Shown here piece by piece: positions 34,561 through 46,479 of a stretch of DNA of 64,000 nt (position 1 is the stretch's first letter; every line of letters begins with the position of its first letter). The notes beneath the pieces are model-generated. The model was not told the origin of the DNA. It did not search any database and worked only from the letters and a program-made list of their open reading frames with translations. The translations under genes were made by a program, and so were the position numbers. This DNA comes from Liolophura sinensis (Eukaryota; Mollusca; Polyplacophora; Chitonida; Chitonidae). Where the stretch lies: assembly GCF_032854445.1 (NCBI RefSeq), contig NC_088296.1, forward strand, positions 1,862,001 through 1,926,000, written 5' to 3'.

Positions 34561-35940
34561 TAAGCCGATGTTCACTTGAAATTTGCCCTTTGTTATTCTA
34601 AGATGACATTTTCTGTAGTGATTGTTACAATGTGAAATGTTTCACGAAAAAACAAGCAGAAGAATGAGTATAATTTAACGAGGCATTTTACAGATGAGCG
34701 CTTAACCTTCCAATACTGGATATAATTCTGCCCAAGCGATTACAGGTACGGACGGTAGTATATGGATATATGTAGAACTTATTAAATATCAACTTGTTCA
34801 ATCACAGACCTTAGTTCATTGTACTATACGTCTAGTTCCGCAGAATACGTTTCTTGGGGATATATCTTGGGCATATATCAAGAAGTTGTACATTCAAAAT
34901 CACAGCTTTAATGTACTTCAATTTGATTTAATTCATCGGTGCTTTACGCAGTTCTGAAGAATATCCCACTTAAACGTCAGTGTTAAAATACGCAAAATAC
35001 GGAATGGAGCTTTCCATCATGACTTTAGCATAGGTCACTTGTTTAACGAGTGTCCTCAGTGTACGACAGCATGTAATTTTTGTGGAATGTAGCGTGACCT
35101 TGCTTTTGTAGTTAAAAGCAAACCATAGCAGTATTTATGTAGAAATGTAGAAAACCTACATTACAAGATAGCCACATTACGTCTTTTGGGTCAGATGTTT
35201 AAGTATTTGTGACTTTCTATTTGACGAGCATCCCTTCCCGCTGCCTCCAGCGTCACGCCTCATGAGCATAACGTGCTGAACCGTTAGCTCCGACACGCCG
35301 ATATGTCTAACCGTCGACGAGGGAGCAAATGATAGTTGCGCAAAGGCGTTGTGTGTAAATCAACCCTGACACGATTGCTCTACTCAACCTGCCCTTCAGG
35401 CCATTGTTTTACTGTAGAAAACACAGGCAATGCTTTCTTGATAGCTTGTTTGACGTGTTAGCGCTTTTCCTCATACATATTCATGATATAAGCATAAGCT
35501 TTCTTGAAATTCGTGACACCTGACAGACAATTTGCACACCACTAAAGACATCTTTTGATCAGGCCGCTCAACAGCGGAAGCCGTATCCGATTTGGGACAA
35601 ACACAGTCTCTGGTGGTGTACTGGATATGTTATCTGCTTCGTAAACGATATATCCGGAGTTTAACCGCGAATCAAGTTATACCTAAGACATAAACATCCA
35701 TAATCTTTGGAAGATTGTTAGGTTTCAATATTTTGTTTGTACAATCGGTGGATGTGTGCTCCGTAAAAAAGGCCTTCCCGAGCAAACACATCCGTGAAAA
35801 TGCCCATCAACTGGATGATCAGCTGGTATTGGAATGAATAGCCAGATGTGTACCTAGAAGGAAGCGTAGTCATTTATGTACATACGTTACAATATGTGTA
35901 TAGGTTGTCATTATACATGAACAAACGTTGGAATTCATAC
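34561..35940. other. No gene; possible SINE-tail remnant
   Basis: At 34922-34980 the string ATTCATCGGTGCTTTACGCA, with GAAGAATATCCCACTTAAACG, resembles a reversed, decayed main-SINE tail. Nothing else is recognised. Confidence 0.45.
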
Positions 35941-35964
35941 ACAGACCTTCCCACACATAACCTG

Positions 35965-37525
35965 ACATTCCCCTCCCCCCCCCCCCCCCACACACACACA
36001 CAAACACACACACGTTATCACGCATGTATATTAACGCACAAGTACAGGTGTTGTCATACACACACACAAACGTTAGCAAACATGCACAGAAGTTATGATA
36101 CACAGAAATGTTAACACACACGTGCAGGCGTTGTCATACACACACAAGCGTTAGCACACATGTACAGGCGTTGTCATACACACACAAACGTTAACACACA
36201 TGTGCAGACGTTGTCACACTCATACACACGTTACCCGAATGTACAGACGTTGTCATACTCACACTAGCGTTACCCGAATGTACAGACGTTGTCATACGCA
36301 CACAAGCGTTAACACACATTGTACAGATGCTGTCATTCACACACAACGTTAACACAAGTGTACAGACGTTCTCATACACACACAAACGTTAACACATCTG
36401 TGCAGACACACACAAACGTTAACACACATGTACAGACGTTGTCATACTCACACTAGCGTTACCCGAATGCACAGACGTTGTCATACACACACAAGCGTTA
36501 ACACACATTGTACAGGGATTGTGATACACACACAAACGTTAACGCGCATGTACAGATGCTGTCACACACACGCAAACGTTAGCACACATGTACAGGCGTT
36601 GTCATACACACACAAACGTTAGCACACATGTGCAGACGTTGTCACACTCATACACACGTTACCCGAATGTACAGACGTTGTCATACTCACACTAGCGTTA
36701 CCCGAATGTACAGACGTTGTCATACGCACACAAGCGTTAACACACATTGTACAGATGCTGTCATTCACACACAACGTTAACACAAGTGTACAGACGTTCT
36801 CATACACACACAAACGTTAACACATCTGTGCAGACACACACAAACGTTAACACACATGTACAGACGTTGTCATACTCACACTAGCGTTACCCGAATGTAC
36901 AAACGTTGTCATACACACACAAGCGTTAACACACATTGTACAGGGATTGTGATACACACACAAACGTTAACGCGCATGTACAGATGCTGTCATACACACG
37001 CAAACGTTAACACAAGTGTACAGACGTTGTCATACACACACAAGCGTTACCATCCACGTAAAGGCGTTCTCATAAACACAAACGTTAACACACATGTACG
37101 GACGTTGCCATATACACAAAGGCGTTAACGCGCATGTACAGATGTTGTCATACAAACACAAGCGTTCACACACATGTACAGACTTTGTCATACACACACA
37201 CAAACGTTAACATCCATGTACAGACGCTGTCATACACACGTACAGGGTAAGGCGCATGTACAGACGTTGTCATACAAACACGAACGTTACTATACATATA
37301 CAGACATCATAGATGACGTCAGACATGTACAGGCGTTGTGATACACACACAAGCGTTGATACACCTGTACACACATGTACAGACGCTGCCACACACACAC
37401 ACAAACGTTACCATACATGTACAAACGTTATACACACACAAACGTATTCATAGATGCACAGGCTTCATACACACGCAAGCGTTACCATACATGTACAGAT
37501 GTCACCAAACATACTGAGACGTTAT
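35965..37525. repeat. 40 bp minisatellite with a 428 bp higher-order repeat
   Basis: It begins with a run of about 14 C and a CA-rich tract (35968-36012). Then about 38 units of ~40 bp follow: GTTGTCATACACACACAAAC, GTTAACACACATGTACAGAC. The segment 36160-36587 is repeated almost exactly at 36588-37015, an offset of 428 bp, so a block of about 10 units was duplicated as one. Confidence 0.92.
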
Positions 37526-37598
37526 CCTACACGAAAAGTCATATATTCTATTGGCCTGTGTTTGTAGTATGAAAACTATTCAGAGTATTGTGCGTTTT

Positions 37599-37823
37599 CA
37601 AGGCATTATGGCTCTCAAAACCACACACTGTGAACCACTTTTTCAAGGCATTATGGCTCTCAAAACCACACATTGTGAACCACTTTTTCAAGGCATTATG
37701 GCTCTCAAAACCACACATTGTGAACCACTTTTTCAAGGCATTATGGCTCTCAAAACCACACATTGTGAACCACTTTTTCAAGGCATTATGGCTCTCAAAA
37801 CCACACACTGTGAACCACTCGAC
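37599..37823. repeat. 45 bp tandem repeat, 5 near-identical units
   Basis: Units start at 37599, 37644, 37689, 37734 and 37779 (CAAGGCATTATGGCTCTCAA, AACCACACATTGTGAACCAC, TTTTT). They differ only at a C/T in CACACTG/CACATTG. This high identity suggests recent expansion. The 45 bp period keeps frames open on both strands; no protein is inferred. Confidence 0.95.
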
Positions 37824-37837
37824 CTATTTGACTACAG

Positions 37838-38120
37838 AGTCAACCAATAGATTAAGTCACCCATCAATGAATCAGCCAAAGACGTCAATCATTCAGTCTG
37901 CTTTGATTTCTGTGCTTGTGTACCCGTGCCCTCAGTCGTCCCTGTACAGTACCCAGTGGGGTTTAAGTCTCTACACCATCTTTGCGGGTACCCAGTGAAC
38001 TGACGCAAGATTCATCATCGGCTAACCTTAGCTGTCTGCCAGCCTCCTCTGGGTCTTTCTGGGTCAGGTCGAGTTCCTATCACACTTCGTTTCCAATCTT
38101 ATTTCTATCCTCCCTAACCA
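37838..38120. repeat. ~280 bp dispersed block, copy B
   Basis: Partner of 33080-33405. In both places the block directly adjoins a minisatellite. Confidence 0.8.
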
Positions 38121-38317
38121 GTATTGAGATCTGGATTACAAAAAGCCCAGAAATAAGTTTTTGATGAGTTGTCAGAGGAACAAGGGTCTTTTTTGAGTTA
38201 GACACTGGCATCACTGCAGATATAAGGCGGTGAAAGCGGTAAGTACGATAACAACGAGAGCGAGAACATACATGCCGATCTTAAAGGTAGCTATTCCAAA
38301 TCTTCATCTTTTTATTT

Positions 38318-38391
38318 TTACATGTTGACGATGATGTGTTGACGATGATTTGTTGACGATGATGTATTTACAATGATTTCTTGGCGATAAT
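38318..38391. repeat. 15 bp minisatellite, left part
   Basis: Units of GACGATGATGTGTTG continue after the SINE at 38660. The SINE splits the array. Confidence 0.85.
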
Positions 38392-38395
38392 GTAT

Positions 38396-38426
<31 letters not shown>

Positions 38427-38655
38427 CTTGATTGGTGTTTTACGCCGTACTCAAGAATATTTCACTTATACGACGGCGGCCAGCATTATGGTGGATGGAA
38501 ACCGCTCAGAACTCACGACCATCCGCAGGCCACTGGAAAACCTTCCCAAGTTCGGCCGGAGAGTAACCCAGCATGAGCTGGACTTGAACTCACAGCGACC
38601 ACATTGGTGAGAGGCTCCTGGGTCATTACGCTTAGCTAGCGCGCTAACCAACTGC
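38392..38655 (-). mobile_element. Full-length SINE (main family) inside the 15 bp array
   Basis: A tail of about nine TTTA units, then TTGATTGGTGTTTTACGCCG, GACGGCGGCCAGCATTATGG, CATGAGCTGGACTTGAACTC (reversed box B) and CGCTTAGCTAGCGCGCTAAC (reversed box A). The last bases of the head, CCACGGAGG, are missing. Confidence 0.93.
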
Positions 38656-39672
38656 CAACCAAATACTGACGATGATGTTTTGACGATGATGTATTGACGA
38701 TGATGTGTTGACCATGATGTATTGACGATGATGTGTGGATGATAATATATTGACAATGCTGTGTTGACGATGATGTGTTGACAATGATGTGTTGGCGATG
38801 ATGTGTTGACGGTGATGTATTGGCGATGAAGTGTTGACGATGATGTGTTGACGATGATGTGTTGACGGTGATGTGTTCACGATGAAATATTGACGATGAT
38901 GTGTTGACGGTGATGTGTTCACGATTATGTACTGACGATGATGTATTGGCGATGATGGGTTGACGATGATGTGTTGACGGTGATCTGTTCACAATAATGT
39001 ATTGACGATGACGTGTTGACGATGATGTGTTGACGATAATGTATAGACAATGATGTGTTGGCGATGATGTGTTGGCGATGATGTATTGGCGATGGTGTGT
39101 TGACGGTGATGTGTTGACGATGATGTGTTAAAGATGATGTGTTGACGATGTTGTATTGTCAATGATGTGTTGACGATGATGTGTTGGCCGTGATGTGTTG
39201 ACGATGATGTGTTGACGGTGATGTGTTGATGATGATGTATTGACAATGATGTGTTGTCAATGATGTGTTCCCGATGATGTACTGACGATGATGTGTTGAC
39301 GATCGTGTGATGACGATAATGTATTTACAATGATGTGTTGATGATAATGTATTGACAATGATGTGTTGACGGTGATGTGTTGACAGTGATGTGTTGACAA
39401 TGTATTGACAGTGATGTGTTGACGATAATTTATTTACAATGATGTGTTGACGATAATGTATTGACAATGATTTGATGACGATGATGTGTTGACGATGATG
39501 TGTTGGCGGTGATGTATTTACAATGATGTGTTGACAATAATGTATTGACAATGATATATTGACGATGATGTATTGACGATGATGTGTTGACGATAATATA
39601 TTGACGATGATGTGTTGACGGTGATGTATTTGCGATGGTGTGTTGACGATAATGTACTGACGATGATGTATT
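38656..39672. repeat. 15 bp minisatellite, right part, ~67 units
   Basis: GACGATGATGTGTTG with frequent variants (GACAATGATGTATTG, GACGGTGATGTGTTG). The 15 bp period keeps minus-strand frames of up to 180 codons open (repeating STHHRQHIIVN); these are not called as genes. Confidence 0.95.
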
Positions 39673-42148
39673 AACATTAAGAAACAACCTTTAGCGCCCA
39701 TATAAACATGGAAGACACTGTACAGTACGTTTTAAATACCGTTAGGTATAGTGTGTATATTTTGATATTTTAACAGCATCGGAAAGGATATAAGTGCTCT
39801 TGAATTGTGACTTACAAACTGGTTTCAAAGCGCAACACGACATTTTGTCTTAACGATGTACGCTGGCTTACTCTCCATCCATTTATCATATTCGTAGAAT
39901 GCGTAGAATTCTCAGAACTATTCCAAAGATGATTCGCCTAAAAGAATGTTAATTTCAGTACGGAAGATTTATTATTAGCCTTTCGTGTACTATATATTTT
40001 TCATCTTTCCCTTTATTCTCTCCTGTCATAATCTTAGCAAACTCGTGTTTCAAGGTTCATTTATTTTAAATGTAAAATAGACAAACTAACATCCATTTCA
40101 GCTGTGCTTGAATGGAATTTTGCACTTCCTTATTTCTTTGTATTAGCATTAGAGTACTAGAGTAATAGTGGAGACATTAAAATTGGGATTGTTTTCACAC
40201 AATAAAAGTAGAAAGCCGATTACATCCACACCAGCGTTTGTAAAGGCCAAATCTTCATGCACTCTATCTAAATCACTCTTTGCGCGTACGCACGGCGTTA
40301 TACACTGAAAAATCAAATGTTTATTATTTAAACATATTTCTGAAATAGATGATAAACGTGCTTAAGAAATTAATGTCTTTCAGTAAATATCGGACTTGTA
40401 CCTATACTGTTTAGAGCGTTAAAATAATCGCAAAGTTTTAAAAAGCTGTAATTTATTCAGTTTTATACATTTTAGCAAATTCATGAACTACTGTGAAACG
40501 TAACACGTGCACACACTATAATGAATGCTTACTTTTAACATGTTGAAGGCGTGTTTATTTTTGAAATACACGTGTATGTGTCATAAATGTATTGAATTAT
40601 TTTATAAATACATGCTGTGTTTTATAAATGTTCACATTTATAGTATAAATGCAATAACTTATATAGTAAATTGAATGGGTTTGTTGCTTAAACGGAGTGA
40701 TTCAAAATTTTCAATGTATATGAACATTAAGATTTTTATCTGTTGCAAGGAGATGTTTAAATGTTCGTTCTTTCAGTGTATAAGTAGCAGAATATTACAT
40801 ATCTGTTTGTTTAGCTCATCCTGAAATCTGGCATTACTCCTTTTCTATGATGAAGTTTCATTTCTTAGGAACATTGGAGGCCGTCTCGTGCGAGAACTTA
40901 GTAAACTTACCGACGTAAAAAGGATCAGTTATTCAACAATACCGTTGCAGTAACCACCAAACATTCCGTAGCAAGTGGTTGTTTAAAATTAGCCAGAAAG
41001 CACACCCATTCACATCCACTTCTTCCATTCACAGCGTACATCAAACATAGCCCTGGAAACTTACATGGGGTGATTTCCGTTTGACTAAAACCGATCTGCC
41101 TCTGTCACGGTCACCGGACGTACACAGTTCGTAAACCAGTCATTTTCTTTTTTTTTTTATTAAATGTATCAAACGTTGCCCTGAATGCATGTTATGGGGT
41201 TTGAACACGTTGGAACTTTGTATAGTGAGTTGTGTCGATCTGCTTCCCACAGTGGTATTGCCCATGACTTATATGCACCAAATATAACTACCACGACGTA
41301 AATCAACACGGTTCGGCTTAATGTATTCGTGGCCCACGGGGTTTGAGGGAGACTCTTTTTGACGCTGGTCTTGCACGTTTGTGCACTCAGTGAGGCAGTG
41401 GTGCCATAATGAGACAATGGATGGCCACTGTATGGCCATTACATCGTAGAAGTTCTACAGGCAATGATAGGCAATTCCTTTGTGAGGCCGATGCTAGATA
41501 AAGGAGTTTACTTTGAAGATTTTCTTTGCAATTTATCGGTAGTTTCTGAATTTACTTTAGGAGGCCTTTTCTAGCTGCATGAGACAAGTCTACTAGTGGT
41601 TATATTTTCGACATTCCATCTTTAAAATGCATTGTTCATTTAAGGATTAGTTGAGAGCAAGACGACATCGATTTGTTTTCGATAGGTAGCACCTATTACG
41701 AATTTGCTCTGGCTTTCCATCTTTAAAGCAAAAACCTAACAGAATGTGCTTTGAGCCTTCCGTTTTGAACAAAGCCTCTGGGTACATTTAAATAACGCCA
41801 TACCAGGAGACAATACAGTTTCCGCCATTCTTTATGAACATTATTGCGTGCTGAACCCAGCTACTCCGTATCTCTCCAGAGGTGTTACTGTTCCCTGCTT
41901 GTGAGACGTTGTGAGAAGTTCAGGAAAGGCGTTATGTCCATACCAGCCCTGACACCAATGCTCTTATACTCTAAGAATTGGCTGTGGTCTCTTGATGAAT
42001 TGCTAAATGTTTGAGGGCTGGCTGGGTAGCACGGCGTAGACTGCGTGTCTGGTATGCAGCTGATATATCCATACATATTCATAACAGAAGATAAGCATAT
42101 GCTCACTTGAAATCCTTAATGCCTGACAGACGCAGAGAGTACAATGAG
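39673..42148. other. No gene or repeat recognised
   Basis: AT-rich and unique-looking. No SINE, array or convincing exon in about 2.5 kb. Confidence 0.5.
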
Positions 42149-42149
42149 A

Positions 42150-42398
42150 AAATAGTCCGAGTGGTTAAAGTGCTGGGGTATTGTATTGACTTGGTAGTCT
42201 CTCACCAATGCGAACGGTGTGAGTCCAGCTGATGGCGACTTTCCCTGCCGGTCCTATGTGGAATGTCTTCCAGGACCCTGAGGATGGTCCTGGCCTTCTC
42301 GCGAGCACAGCCCGGTTTCTTCCCCACCATAATGCTGGTCGCCGTCGTACCGGTGAAACATTATTATACGCTTGCGTAAAACACCTATGCAATAATTA
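42150..42398 (+). mobile_element. SINE (main family), diverged full length
   Basis: Head AGTCCGAGTGGTTAAAGTGC, box B region GGTGTGAGTCCAGCTGATGG, GCACAGCCCGGTTTCTTCCC, CCATAATGCTGGTCGCCGTC and tail GCGTAAAACACCTATGCAAT. It is followed by a short GACAGACG-type array at 42400-42450. Confidence 0.88.
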
Positions 42399-42712
42399 AC
42401 AGACGGACAGACAGACAGACTGACGGAAGGACGGACGGACGGGCGGAGAGACAGATATAAGGTAGTTATCGTTCCATCCATTACAATGATTAGAATGATT
42501 CACGCCAAAACAAAACAACAACATGGATGAGAGCGTCGATAAACAGTTGATAGATATACAAATAACAGGTAATCTAGAGCATGCAAAGGCTAACTCGGGT
42601 CACGCAGAAAGCAAACCATCAACAGGATGGGGATTTCAAGCAAAAGCAGGTAATCTATAAACACGTGGGGAATGGTTCAAGCAGTTAAAAAGTAATATAA
42701 ATATATACATGT

Positions 42713-43032
42713 ATGCTTGGGATCTTTAACGTCACACTCAACAACTTTGCAGTCAGATGACGACGACGAGTACTTTGGTGTATATACAAAGACTATGTGG
42801 CAGGACGAGTCCGTGCGGCCAAAACGCTGCCGCCACTGAAGAATCATGGCTAGGGCACCAGACTTGATCTGCTACCCATTCGTATTATATTCCGAGCCAA
42901 CCACTTTTGTTTCCATGATCTGTTCTCTTAGTGGTAGGAGACATCAACCGGTAGTATTTTTGATATGATCAAACCCGGTTTTGAGCCCTCAAAGTCTCCC
43001 GACTTCGAGACGGATCCTCCCTAGCGGCTGGT
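42713..43032 (-). mobile_element. tRNA-derived SINE, second tail group
   Basis: Reverse strand: the tail region GCTTGGGATCTTTAACGTCA, the body with GCAGGACGAGTCCGTG, then AACCCGGTTTTGAGCCCTCA (reversed box B) and AGTCTCCCGACTTCGAGACG (reversed anticodon-arm region). It shares the head block GAAGTCGGGAGACTTTG with the copy at 49726. Confidence 0.75.
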
Positions 43033-43389
43033 GGTGGGATTCTTCGGTTCTTCCTGCTTACTGCATACAGAATGGTGTATTTAGATCAGAGAGAAAATTT
43101 TCACTACGGAAATAATCTCCTACCAAACAACATGGGGGAAACTCCATTCCATACACATAGTTGTGTCGAATTCCGCTAGGCGTCCGGAGAAATGAAGGCG
43201 CAAATACATGAGCAGTTGGTATTTTAGGTCTGTTAGTGATAATAAAGACACTTTGAAATGATTAGATGGTAGCAACATAGACACTCTCTACAGCCTTATG
43301 ACATAAGCGGATTTATGCAGTGATGTAGACAGAAATTTATTAGACGTTAATTTTCATGTACTTTCAACGTTATTGTCACCTATCCTTTT

Positions 43390-43654
43390 GGAGCCTCCGT
43401 GGCTCACCTGGTTAGCGCGATAGCGCAGCGTAATAACCCAGGAGTCTCTCACCAATGCGGTCGTTATGAGTTCAGGTCCAGTTTATGTTGGCTTCCTCTC
43501 CGGCCGTAAATGGGAAGGTCTGATAGTAACCTGTGGGTAATTGTGGGTTTCCCCCGGGCTCTGCCCGTTTTCTTCCCACCATAATGCTGGCCGTCGTCGT
43601 ATAAATGAAATATTCTTGAGTGTGGTGTAAAACGCCAATCAAATAAATAAATAC
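43390..43654 (+). mobile_element. Full-length SINE (main family), best copy
   Basis: Starts GGAGCCTCCGTGGCTCACCT with box A TGGCTCACCTGGTTAGCGCG. The box B region is TATGAGTTCAGGTCCAG. It continues GGCTTCCTCTCCGGCCGTAA, TGGTTTCCCCCGGGCTCTGC-like, CCATAATGCTGGCCGTCGTC and the tail GTAAAACGCCAATCAAATAA. It serves as the reference for the other copies and for the origin of the 101 bp satellite. Confidence 0.95.
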
Positions 43655-44355
43655 AATTCTTTTTGGTCAGGAATTGATGCCATTTCTTACGCTTTGAATG
43701 ACCTATGATAAAACCGTCTGTATCGGTTTTTTCGTCGTTTCCAAGAGTCATACAACTGTACAATTTTCTTCTTAAATGTGGAGACTACCATCTTCTAAAA
43801 CACCCCAAATGCTGTTAACCTTACATTATGGCTCCGAGTTAACCGGCTCCAGGTTTGGCAGACATGCCGTTAACTGGTAATCCGCGACACGATCTGTGAT
43901 TTCCTCGGGGAGGGGCTATGAATGTAAGACAAGGAGATCGAATCTGGACGTGCTGAACTCGACGCTGGGGGATCTAAGTGCAGATTGTTGCGCCTAGATT
44001 CGTGACATATCTGCAGCTGAAGCAAACAACTTCAGCATCATTGGACTCGGACTGATGAGATGAGGCGTGAATTTTCCGGTCAGGAAGAGGGTTGGGCAAC
44101 AAGTAACTGTGTTATAAGGCCAATATGTTCCGAACTGCTGCACTGCATGTAATTTACCAGTAATCAATAAAATGGACACGGTATCAGATTATGTATATAA
44201 CACCTAAGTGATGTGGATTGCTAAAAAAACATGGATGTAATTATCAGTATATTAAACTAATGAAGCAGTTAATCGTTATATATGCTAATACTCATTTCAT
44301 TCATTCGCGTTGAGCCAAAGGCTTTCCAAAAAAAAGAAAAAAAAAAGAAAAAAGA
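43655..44355. other. No gene; A-rich run at 44327-44357
   Basis: Nothing recognised apart from a purine run of A and AAAAG. A minus-strand frame at 43464-43763 is SINE sequence read through. Confidence 0.5.
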
Positions 44356-44360
44356 AAACG

Positions 44361-44440
44361 GTCGCTGGTGTCTCGCTTGGCGCTCAGTACTGGGAGTTTA
44401 AAACAAGGAACAGGACTGGTTGGCCCGGTGTCATGTCTGG
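44361..44440 (+). mobile_element. Fragment of the 49.7 kb SINE type
   Basis: GTCGCTGGTGTCTCGCTTGG, CGCTCAGTACTGGGAG, CAGGACTGGTTGGCCCGGTG and TCATGTCTGG correspond to 49790-49895 of the fuller copy. Confidence 0.65.
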
Positions 44441-44932
44441 TGAGTGAGTCAGTGAGAAATTGGGGTTTAACGTCGCACTCTTTAAGTCATATGGCGTCAT
44501 ATGACAATTTTTCGGTTATATGACGACGAAGGAATCCTTAGAGTGCTTGTAATGTGCCTCCTTGTGACAGGACGGATTTCCACCGCTCTTTCATATTCTA
44601 TTGAGACGACTTACCGAGGGCAAGTATTTATTTATTTATTTATTTGATTGGTATTTAACGCCGTACTCAAGAATATTTCACTTACCCCGACGGCGGCCAG
44701 CATTATGGTGGATGGAAACCGGGCAGAGCCCGGGGGAAACCCACGACCATCTTCAGATCGCTGTCAGACCTTCCCACGTACGGCCGTAGAGGACGCCAGC
44801 ATGAGCTGGACTTGAACTCACAGCCACCGCATTGGTGAGAGACTCCTGGGTCATTACGCTGCGCTAGCGCACTGCCCCCTTAGTGCGAGAAGCGAGGGCA
44901 TAACAACTCCCTCTTTCAGGGTCTTTCAGAAT
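44441..44932 (-). mobile_element. Second-group SINE split by a main-family SINE
   Basis: Outer pieces 44441-44622 (GGGGTTTAACGTCGCACTCT, CATATGACGACGAAGGAATC, AGACGACTTACCGAGGGCAA) and 44881-44932 (GCGAGAAGCGAGGGCATAAC, AACTCCCTCTTTCAGGGTCT) together match the reverse complement of 58398-58742. The break is filled by the SINE at 44625-44880. Confidence 0.75.
44625..44880 (-). mobile_element. Full-length main-family SINE, nested
   Basis: TATTTATTTATTTATTTGAT tail, GGTATTTAACGCCGTACTCA, CCGACGGCGGCCAGCATTAT, GCATGAGCTGGACTTGAACT and the reversed head GCTGCGCTAGCGCACTG. It is the younger of the two nested elements. Confidence 0.93.
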
Positions 44933-45239
<307 letters not shown>

Positions 45240-45240
<1 letters not shown>

Positions 45241-45372
45241 ACGTCCTAATTTCGTACTTTATATAACTTCTTGTTTGGTAGTTTGTGTTGAACGTTGTTT
45301 CGGGAGTTGGCCTTACGATTATTGACCCGTAAATCCCGTTTGGTTTGACGTCTGGTATGCAATTTTTTGCTT
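45240..45372. repeat. Dispersed repeat R3, copy 2 (partial)
   Basis: CGTCCTAATTTCGTACTTTA, TAGTTTGTGTTGAACGTTGT and TTTGACGTCTGGTATGCAAT match the right halves of the copies at 34.4 and 53.1 kb. Confidence 0.55.
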
Positions 45373-46030
45373 TGATCTCTATATTCCACCATTGATATTT
45401 TTTGATAATTTTTCCCCTCTGTTTGTCACAATAGTGACATCTCTTTGATGTCTTTTTTTCGAATTAGGGTACATTTATACATTTCAACATTCCACTAGGA
45501 TGGCCAAATATGGAATCGTCACAAAATGCAAAATGCACTTGACTTGTTGTTACTTACTGTGACAAAATCTGCATTTTACTGAAAGAAAAATTGACTTCAG
45601 GAAAGAATTCTTCGAAATAAACATCTTTGCTTTATACAAAAGCAGATTTGATTGGGTGACCAACTTTTCTAAGATATGATCGTTATCGTAGGGAACTTTT
45701 TTTCTCGTACTTTTCAGTAAAGTTTACATAATAAGGAATTGTACGAATCAGTAATGTTTTATTGCCTTTCCTTTTCAAGAGATCATGATACCACAATAAC
45801 GCAGAATGCAGCTGTCAAAAAGTTTTTCTTAAAAAGACACCCAAGATCATTCAGAGAGAACTGAATCGCGCGAATTTGAAATAACTAAAGTCTATAATTT
45901 TTGTTTACGTTTCCACCGTTCGAGATGATGCCATTTAGGAGTCGGATCTACAATCACGATTTCGGTGATTTATAGTCAGCTTAGGCTTACATTCCTTCTC
46001 TGAAAGTGGCCTTTGGCCAATGAGGAAAAT
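45373..46030. other. No gene or repeat recognised
   Basis: AT-rich spacer without visible structure. Confidence 0.5.
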
Positions 46031-46033
46031 GAA

Positions 46034-46465
46034 TCACTCAGCCCAGTAATCCTTAGTTATACTGGAAGGCAGAGAGACACACTGACTTAAGTCATTCTTG
46101 ACAAAGCCCCAAATCTGCGTTTGCTGACCCTCATGGATGAAATCAACGTCATGATATTTTTCTTGTTCCTCCAGAGACCAGAAAGTTGTGATGTCGGATG
46201 CAGACTAGACAAATTTCGTGCTTTAAGCTTTCAGTACGTCCGTTCTGAACGATCAGATGACCACCTGGAGGACAGTATCTAGGGAGTTAGCAGGATCAAA
46301 ACTGTCTGAATCAAAGTCCCACGTTCGGTTTAGACTTCATCTGTTTGTGCAAATGACCAGTCCTGTCTTATACTCCACGAAATAAAGCTTCTTGAATTGG
46401 TTCTTAAAATCGCCTGCTTTCTTTGACCAAGTCTTTCCAAAAGAAAATGCTTTGTCAGCAATTTT
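46034..46465 (-). pseudogene. Possible decayed coding segment (weak)
   Basis: On the minus strand a frame from 46465 gives 42 protein-like residues (FKNQFKKLYFVEYKTG in the middle), one TGA, then 27 more (RTWDFDSDSFDPANSLD) to a second TGA. In another frame 46204-46037 gives 56 residues including DFIHEGQQTQIWGFVKND. A run of such segments, broken by stops and a frame change, could be an old pseudogene or old element. I recognise no family, and chance open frames in three phases remain possible. Confidence 0.22.
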
Positions 46466-46479
46466 TATTATGCATTATA

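Noticed and set aside
39159-39701. 180-codon minus-strand frame
   Set aside because: It is the 15 bp minisatellite read through; period divisible by three, in several overlapping frames.
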